37,012 nt of DNA. Origin: Neobacillus jeddahensis (GTDB taxonomy: Bacteria > Bacillota > Bacilli > Bacillales > Cytobacillaceae). Both the position numbers and the translations under genes were made by a program. The notes beneath the pieces are model-generated. The model saw nothing but the letters and a program-made list of their open reading frames with translations. It was not told where the DNA came from and made no database searches. Position 1 is the first letter of the stretch, and every line of letters begins with the position of its first letter. Of the stretch, positions 32,402-37,012 are shown piece after piece. Location: positions 1 through 37,012 of the forward strand of contig NZ_CCAS010000041.1 in the NCBI RefSeq assembly GCF_000612625.1, read 5' to 3'.

Positions 32402-33756
32402 TAGATTTCACCAACCGTTCCTGTCTGCTTCTGACTCAAAAAAGCAGCAAATGTGTCCTTTAAAAGGTTAACTAGCTGTTCAATTTCACGTTTGGTTATC
32501 GTTAATGGCGGTGAGATGATAATCGCATCCCCATTCACCCCATCAATCCCAGCACCTGCTGGGTAGACGAGAAGTCCTTTTTCCTTAGCGAGAGCTACTA
32601 TTTTGGGAGTAATCCTTGCATTGCGGGGAAATGGTTTTTTCGTGCTTCGCACCTCAACAAATTCAATCCCTAGTAACAACCCCTTACCTCGAACCTCACC
32701 GATAAATGGAAATATGCCACTCAATTTTTCCAGTTGGTTTTTCAAATAGACACCTTTGCACTCTACTTCTTTGATAATCTCGTTTTTTTCCAAATAGTCA
32801 AGAACAGCTAAGGAGACTGCACAGGATTGCGGATTAGCACTTAAGGTATGGCCGCTCATTATCGACTTTGAACCCGCCAATATCGGCTCCATTATCTTTT
32901 CACTTGCAACTGCGGCAGCTATAGGCGCATATCCCGCTCCCATCCCTTTTCCTAATGCAACAATGTCGGGCACAACTCCCCATTGTTCGCATGCAAGCAT
33001 GGTCCCCGTTCGCCCAAACCCTGTCATAACCTCATCTGCAATTAAGAGAATATCGTTGTTATCACAAATTTCCTTTATGATTTTAAAATATTCCTTCGGT
33101 GGAGCAATCGCCCCTCCAGCCGCACCAATAATGGGTTCTGCTATAAAGGCAGCAATATGCTCTGCTCCAATCCGCTTGATGGCTGTATCGAGCTCCCGGG
33201 CACACAAATGACCACAGGATGGCGCTTCTAGTCCATAAGGACACCTGTAACAATAAGGTGGATTAATGGCAGGGAGTTCCTCCAAGAGGGGAACAAATCG
33301 CGATCGTCTACTAGGATGCCCTGACATCGAAAGCGCTCCCATTGTAATACCATGGTAACTAACCCATCTCGATAATACTTTTGTCTTCGTTTGTATCCCT
33401 TTTTCTTGCCAATATTGAATCGCCATCTTCATCGCTGTTTCCGTAGCCTCAGAACCACTATTAACAAAAAAACTCCAATTAAGCTCACCAGGCATCAGCT
33501 CAGCAATTTTTTGAGCTAGCTTTTCAGCTGCCTCACTTGTAAATTGCGATCGATACACAAATGAGACCTTTTTCGCTTGCTCCTGCATGGCATCAATTAT
33601 TTCTTTAACACCATGGCCAATATTAGCAGTAACGGCTCCCGATGCGGCGTCAAGATATTTTTTTCCTTCAATATCAACTAAATAAACCCCTTTGCCGTAA
33701 TCTATGACTGGATATACTTCATCGAGCATTGGCTTAATGAGAAATGAATTTTCCAC
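32401..33756 (-). CDS. yodT: Class III PLP-dependent aminotransferase YodT
   Basis: A 451-residue aminotransferase of the omega-amino-acid/ornithine type. The PLP-phosphate Gly-Ser region is FFVNSGSEATETAMKMA, the Asp of the PLP ring is in IADEVMTGFGRTG and the Schiff-base Lys is in VALGKGMGAGYAPI. A CxxC/CGHLC-like Cys cluster (YCYRCPYGLEAPSCGHLC) is present, as in several Bacillus YodT-like proteins. It probably takes the amino group from a lysine-derived compound. It starts at a GTG at 33756 with AAAGGAA upstream; a SigE-type promoter lies at 33813-33841. It is first in the yodT-S-R-Q operon. Confidence 0.91.
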   Translation of the reverse strand: MENSFLIKPMLDEVYPVIDYGKGVYLVDIEGKKYLDAASGAVTANIGHGVKEIIDAMQEQAKKVSFVYRSQFTSEAAEKLAQKIAELMPGELNWSFFVNSGSEATETAMKMAIQYWQEKGIQTKTKVLSRWVSYHGITMGALSMSGHPSRRSRFVPLLEELPAINPPYCYRCPYGLEAPSCGHLCARELDTAIKRIGAEHIAAFIAEPIIGAAGGAIAPPKEYFKIIKEICDNNDILLIADEVMTGFGRTGTMLACEQWGVVPDIVALGKGMGAGYAPIAAAVASEKIMEPILAGSKSIMSGHTLSANPQSCAVSLAVLDYLEKNEIIKEVECKGVYLKNQLEKLSGIFPFIGEVRGKGLLLGIEFVEVRSTKKPFPRNARITPKIVALAKEKGLLVYPAGAGIDGVNGDAIIISPPLTITKREIEQLVNLLKDTFAAFLSQKQTGTVGEI

Positions 33757-33812
33757 AATAACACCACTTTCCTTTTAGATCAAACAAAAACACCGTTATT
33801 AGCCTATACTTC

Positions 33813-33841
33813 ATTGTATGAAGGGATTTTTCATTCTATCA
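33813..33841 (-). promoter_or_regulatory. Candidate SigE promoter of yodT-yodS-yodR-yodQ
   Basis: CATACAAT (33820-33813) is an exact match to the SigE -10 consensus; TGATAGA, with the core ATA, lies 14 bases upstream at the expected -35 distance. The predicted start is ~50 bases before the yodT GTG. The B. subtilis yodT operon is, as I recall, SigE-dependent, which agrees. Confidence 0.65.
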
Positions 33842-33954
33842 TCCCATTTGAAAAGGTAATGACAAAGATAAAAAAAATTCCTCGATAACCACACTTTTAC
33901 TTTTAGGAGTTGTTATTATAGAATTACTGTTAGATTATAGAAGGAAAGGGTCAT

Positions 33955-35316
33955 ATGATCACAATAAAAAAAATTCAATTGAAATCAAAAGAACTATCCA
34001 CCATACAGCTAATTGTTATTTTTTATTTTTCTGCCTTACTTGTTTCAACGATTTTGTTAAAAATCCCTTTAGCGCATCGTGACGGAGTTTCACTTAGTTT
34101 CCTTGACGCCATGTTTACATCTGCTAGCGCCATTAGTGTGACGGGACTTAGTATTATTTCAATTAAAGATACCTTCAGTAACTTTGGCATTTTTCTTTTA
34201 TGTTTGATCCTGCAATTAGGTGGACTTGGGGTCATGTCTTTAAGTACATTTCTTTGGATCATGCTTGGTAAAAAAGTGGGGTTAAAAGAAAGACAGCTGA
34301 TTATGATTGATCAAAATCAATCCAGCCTTGCTGGGTTAGTGCAGTTGGCAAAACGGATTCTCATCATTTTTGTTACCTTTGAATTAATCGGGGGTATCAT
34401 TTTAGGATTCTGCTTCATGAATTATTTCGCAAGTCCCTTGTCGGCATTTAAACATGGATTCTTCGCTTCCATTAGCGCAACAACGAATGCTGGATTTGAT
34501 ATTACTGGCGATTCACTAAGTCCTTTTCATAAAGACTACTTGGTTCAAACCGTTATTATCATCTTAATGATTGTTGGAGCAATCGGCTTTCCGGTTATGG
34601 TCGAGGTATATGAATTCTTTTTAAGTTTAAAACAAAAGAAAAAGTTTCATTTTACCTTGTTTACTAAATTAACGACGGTAACATTTGTTTTCCTTACTAT
34701 TATTGGGGCATTATGTATTTACCTCTTGGATAGTCAACACTTTTTTTTCAATAAACCATGGCATGAATCCTTTTTTTATTCTTTTTTCCATTCAGCAACA
34801 ACGAAAAGTGCGGGATTAACGACCATGAATATTAATGATCTAACTGCTAGTAACCAACTATTTCTGTCCATTTTGATGTTTATTGGTGGCTCCCCAAGCA
34901 GTGCGAGCGGCGGCATCCGGACCACAACCTTTGCTATTGTTATTTTAGCCATCTTTTTTTATGCTCAAGGAAAAAGCTCCATCAAAATATTTAGACGAGA
35001 ACTTTATAGTGAAGATGTACTGAAATCATTTATTGTCCTGACAACAGCTGCCTTTCTTTGTTTAAGTTCGATTATCATTTTATCAATAACAGAACATGGG
35101 ACGATCATAGAGGTTATTTTCGAAGTTTCTTCTGCGTTTGGTACAAATGGATTATCAATGGGCTTGACGCCAAGACTCACAACATTTGGTAAGATATTGA
35201 TCATCATCTTAATGTTTATTGGAAGAGTCGGCATTGTTACGTGCTTGCTGATCTTACGAGGAAAAGGCAGTAAAGAGAAATTTAACTATCCAAAGGAAAA
35301 AGTAACAATTGGTTAA
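33955..35316 (+). CDS. KtrB/KtrD-type potassium transporter membrane subunit
   Basis: A 453-residue Trk/Ktr-family channel-like transporter that moves K+ (Na+-dependent in Ktr). Four pore-loop repeats carry the filter glycines: TSASAISVTGLS, SATTNAGFD, SATTKSAGLTT and SSAFGTNGLSMGL. Eight-plus membrane helices surround them. The regulatory KtrA/KtrC subunit is not in the window, as usual for KtrD, which is encoded alone in B. subtilis. AAGGAAAGGG precedes the ATG. A perfect hairpin follows. It is divergent from yodT. The choice between KtrB and KtrD cannot be settled here. Confidence 0.93.
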   Translation: MITIKKIQLKSKELSTIQLIVIFYFSALLVSTILLKIPLAHRDGVSLSFLDAMFTSASAISVTGLSIISIKDTFSNFGIFLLCLILQLGGLGVMSLSTFLWIMLGKKVGLKERQLIMIDQNQSSLAGLVQLAKRILIIFVTFELIGGIILGFCFMNYFASPLSAFKHGFFASISATTNAGFDITGDSLSPFHKDYLVQTVIIILMIVGAIGFPVMVEVYEFFLSLKQKKKFHFTLFTKLTTVTFVFLTIIGALCIYLLDSQHFFFNKPWHESFFYSFFHSATTKSAGLTTMNINDLTASNQLFLSILMFIGGSPSSASGGIRTTTFAIVILAIFFYAQGKSSIKIFRRELYSEDVLKSFIVLTTAAFLCLSSIIILSITEHGTIIEVIFEVSSAFGTNGLSMGLTPRLTTFGKILIIILMFIGRVGIVTCLLILRGKGSKEKFNYPKEKVTIG

Positions 35317-35325
35317 ATACAAAAT

Positions 35326-35356
35326 GGAAGAGGGACTCACAAAGAGTCCCTCTTCC
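35326..35356 (+). terminator. Bidirectional hairpin between the ktr gene and the FAD dehydrogenase
   Basis: GGAAGAGGGACTC (35326-35338) and GAGTCCCTCTTCC (35344-35356) are perfect 13-base arms. T-rich tracts are modest on both sides, so it probably acts as a terminator in both directions. Confidence 0.78.
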
Positions 35357-35388
35357 TCATATTAACGTCAAAACCTGCAAAGACGGGA

Positions 35389-36855
35389 TTAAGCTAAAAC
35401 CGTTTCCTTTTCAAGTGTTTTTGTTGTTTTTTCAATGATATCTCTTGCAATCCAAACACCACAGGCACTTGCTTGAGCAAGTCCACGGGTAACTCCTGCT
35501 CCGTCCCCTCCAACATAGAGACCGCTGATTTCCGTTTCAAAACGATCGTTCAACTTCGGTCGTGCCGAATAGAATTTTGCTTCGACTCCATAGAATAAGG
35601 TGTGTTCTGATGCTAAACCTGGTGTCACCTCGTTCAAGGCCTCTGTCATTTCAATTAAGCTTTTCAATGTATTATACGGTAACACTAAGCCAAGATCGCC
35701 TGGTACTGCTTCCTTTAATGTTGGTTCTAGGAAACCTTCCTTAATCCTTTTTTCCGTAGATCTTCTACCTTTTAAAATGTCGCCATACTTCTGAACAATT
35801 AGTCCTCCATTAGATAGGCTGTTTGCAAGACGAGAAATTTCGTGTGCATACTCATTTGGTTTATCAAACGGATCGGAAAAAGTATGTGAAACTAGTAAGG
35901 CAAAATTCGTATTTGGACTTCCGAGCTTTGGATCCTTGTATGCATGACCGTTCGCTAGCATGATGCCAGAATGATTTTCCACAACCACATGTCCTGATGG
36001 GTTGCTACAGAAGGTTCGAACCGTTGTACCAACAGATGTATTGAAGATAAATTTCCCCTCATACAAATGTTCATTTATTTCCTGCATGACAATATTGGAG
36101 GTCTCGACACGAACCCCGATATCAACTTGATTATTAATCATACGTAATCTACGAGATTTCAACAGATCAGAAAGCCATTTAGAGCCGTCTCTTCCCGGGG
36201 TGATTACCACTTTATCAGCATAAATGGACTCACCATTTTTCAACTTAATCCCTTTCATTGTGTGGCCATCATTTGTCTTTTCAGTGATTAAATCTTCCAC
36301 TTCTGTCTTAAAGGACATGTCAATCTTTGTCCGTAAATATTCGTAAATACTTTTCATAATTTCAAGGTTTTGTTCAGTGCCAAGATGGCGGACTTGTGCA
36401 CGCAAGAGCTTTAAACCTGCAGCGTACCCGCGTCGTTCGATGTCTCTTACCTGAGCTGTTAAAGGATCTGTAATGCTGTTGGTTGCACCGTGTTGTAAAT
36501 TGATTTCATCCACATAGCGGATTAAATCCACAACCTGTGAGTCCGATAAGTAGTCCGTCATCCAACCACCAAATTCACTGGTGATATTAAATTTACCATC
36601 TGAATAGGCACCTGCACCACCAAAACCATTGGTGATCGAACAAGCCGGCAGACATCCGGCAAATTCTTTTCTTCCTACTGCAGGAGGGCATTTTTCAATT
36701 TTCTTTTGCAAAATAGGGCAATTTCTCCGATATATATCATGTCCTTTATCCACTAACAGCACCTTTGCATTCGGCATTTTTAGCGTAAGTTCATAGCAGG
36801 TAAATATCCCTGCAGGACCTGCACCCACTACTATTACATCATATCTCGTATTCAT
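35389..36855 (-). CDS. FAD-dependent dehydrogenase (COG2509-type)
   Basis: A 488-residue flavoprotein. The N-terminal dinucleotide fold is YDVIVVGAGPAGIFTCYEL; a Cys-containing block follows (NCPILQKKIEKCPP, then AGCLPACSITNGFGGAGAY), typical of the COG2509/'uncharacterised FAD-dependent dehydrogenase' family. The C-terminal FAD contact is GLYVGGDGAGVTRGLAQASA. Substrate and role are unknown. GGAGG lies 7-8 bases before the ATG, and a near-consensus SigA promoter lies 40 bases upstream. It is monocistronic. Confidence 0.87.
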   Translation of the reverse strand: MNTRYDVIVVGAGPAGIFTCYELTLKMPNAKVLLVDKGHDIYRRNCPILQKKIEKCPPAVGRKEFAGCLPACSITNGFGGAGAYSDGKFNITSEFGGWMTDYLSDSQVVDLIRYVDEINLQHGATNSITDPLTAQVRDIERRGYAAGLKLLRAQVRHLGTEQNLEIMKSIYEYLRTKIDMSFKTEVEDLITEKTNDGHTMKGIKLKNGESIYADKVVITPGRDGSKWLSDLLKSRRLRMINNQVDIGVRVETSNIVMQEINEHLYEGKFIFNTSVGTTVRTFCSNPSGHVVVENHSGIMLANGHAYKDPKLGSPNTNFALLVSHTFSDPFDKPNEYAHEISRLANSLSNGGLIVQKYGDILKGRRSTEKRIKEGFLEPTLKEAVPGDLGLVLPYNTLKSLIEMTEALNEVTPGLASEHTLFYGVEAKFYSARPKLNDRFETEISGLYVGGDGAGVTRGLAQASACGVWIARDIIEKTTKTLEKETVLA

Positions 36856-36894
36856 TGTCCCATACCTCCAAAGTCGTTTTCCTCAACATTTGTA

Positions 36895-36923
36895 AATATA
36901 ACAGATGTTTCTACTACAGTCAA
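36895..36923 (-). promoter_or_regulatory. SigA promoter of the FAD dehydrogenase gene
   Basis: TTGACT (36923-36918), 17 bp, TATATT (36900-36895), with TG one base before the -10 box. It faces the FAD dehydrogenase gene with about 40 bases of leader. Confidence 0.85.
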
Positions 36924-37012
36924 CACTAAATACGAACTATTTATTTTAAAAGCACAATATTGTTCGGTTTTTAACTAGATGTCAGAATAAATATTCAAAT
37001 GTTTATTCAAAA

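Overview
The window comes from the chromosome of a low-GC, endospore-forming member of the Bacillaceae (Bacillus/Neobacillus-like). Evidence for this is the set of spore genes (GerPA/GerPF-like, Hsp20/GerT-like and GerPC-like proteins, Spo0M, candidate SigE and SigK promoters), Shine-Dalgarno sites close to AAGGAGG, frequent GTG/TTG starts, and a gene order matching the Bacillus subtilis deoD-yodL-yozD-yodN-yozE-yokU-kamA-yodPQRST region. No insertion sequence, prophage, CRISPR array, rRNA or complete tRNA was seen. The final species name cannot be read from the sequence.

Left part (1-9.4 kb): cold-inducible YdjO, a cold-shock protein with a long leader and a clear SigA promoter, and a nucleoside hydrolase. 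Next comes a divergent Ku/LigD pair for non-homologous end joining. LigD runs head-on into a diaminopimelate-epimerase gene whose terminator U-tract is encoded by the 3' end of ligD. A membrane protein of unknown function, a patatin-like lipase, a DUF4870 protein and an imidazolonepropionase-like amidohydrolase follow.

Middle (9.4-20.8 kb): a GNAT acetyltransferase is preceded by an unusual ~310-bp leader. It holds a perfect tRNA T-arm closed by an acceptor-like helix, a tandem 11-mer, and a hairpin that buries the ribosome-binding site. After it come a 52-aa microprotein, a short-chain dehydrogenase that has lost its catalytic Tyr and Ser, and a spore-coat/germination cluster (two GerPA/PF-like proteins, an Hsp20-like protein, a GerPC-like protein) with a SigK-type promoter. 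Then a FixH/YtkA-like lipoprotein, a zinc-ribbon protein, a secreted protein with a His/Cys signature, a CobW GTPase, CtpA protease, CopA copper ATPase and DeoD.

Right part (20.9-37 kb): the yod region. A block consisting of a His-rich microprotein, a YbdM-like kinase and Spo0M sits between yodL and yozD. The lysine (kam) locus is split by terminators into three units: yodT-yodS-yodR-yodQ with a SigE-type promoter, ablB (yodP) plus a sigma-54 activator (KamR-like), and kamA-yokU with a near-perfect -24/-12 sigma-54 promoter. KamA makes beta-lysine and AblB acetylates it. YodQ (M20 deacylase), YodT (aminotransferase) and YodRS (CoA transferase) probably process the product further, so sporulation timing and lysine/nitrogen status would both control the pathway. 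A KtrB/KtrD potassium-transporter subunit and a COG2509-type FAD dehydrogenase close the window.
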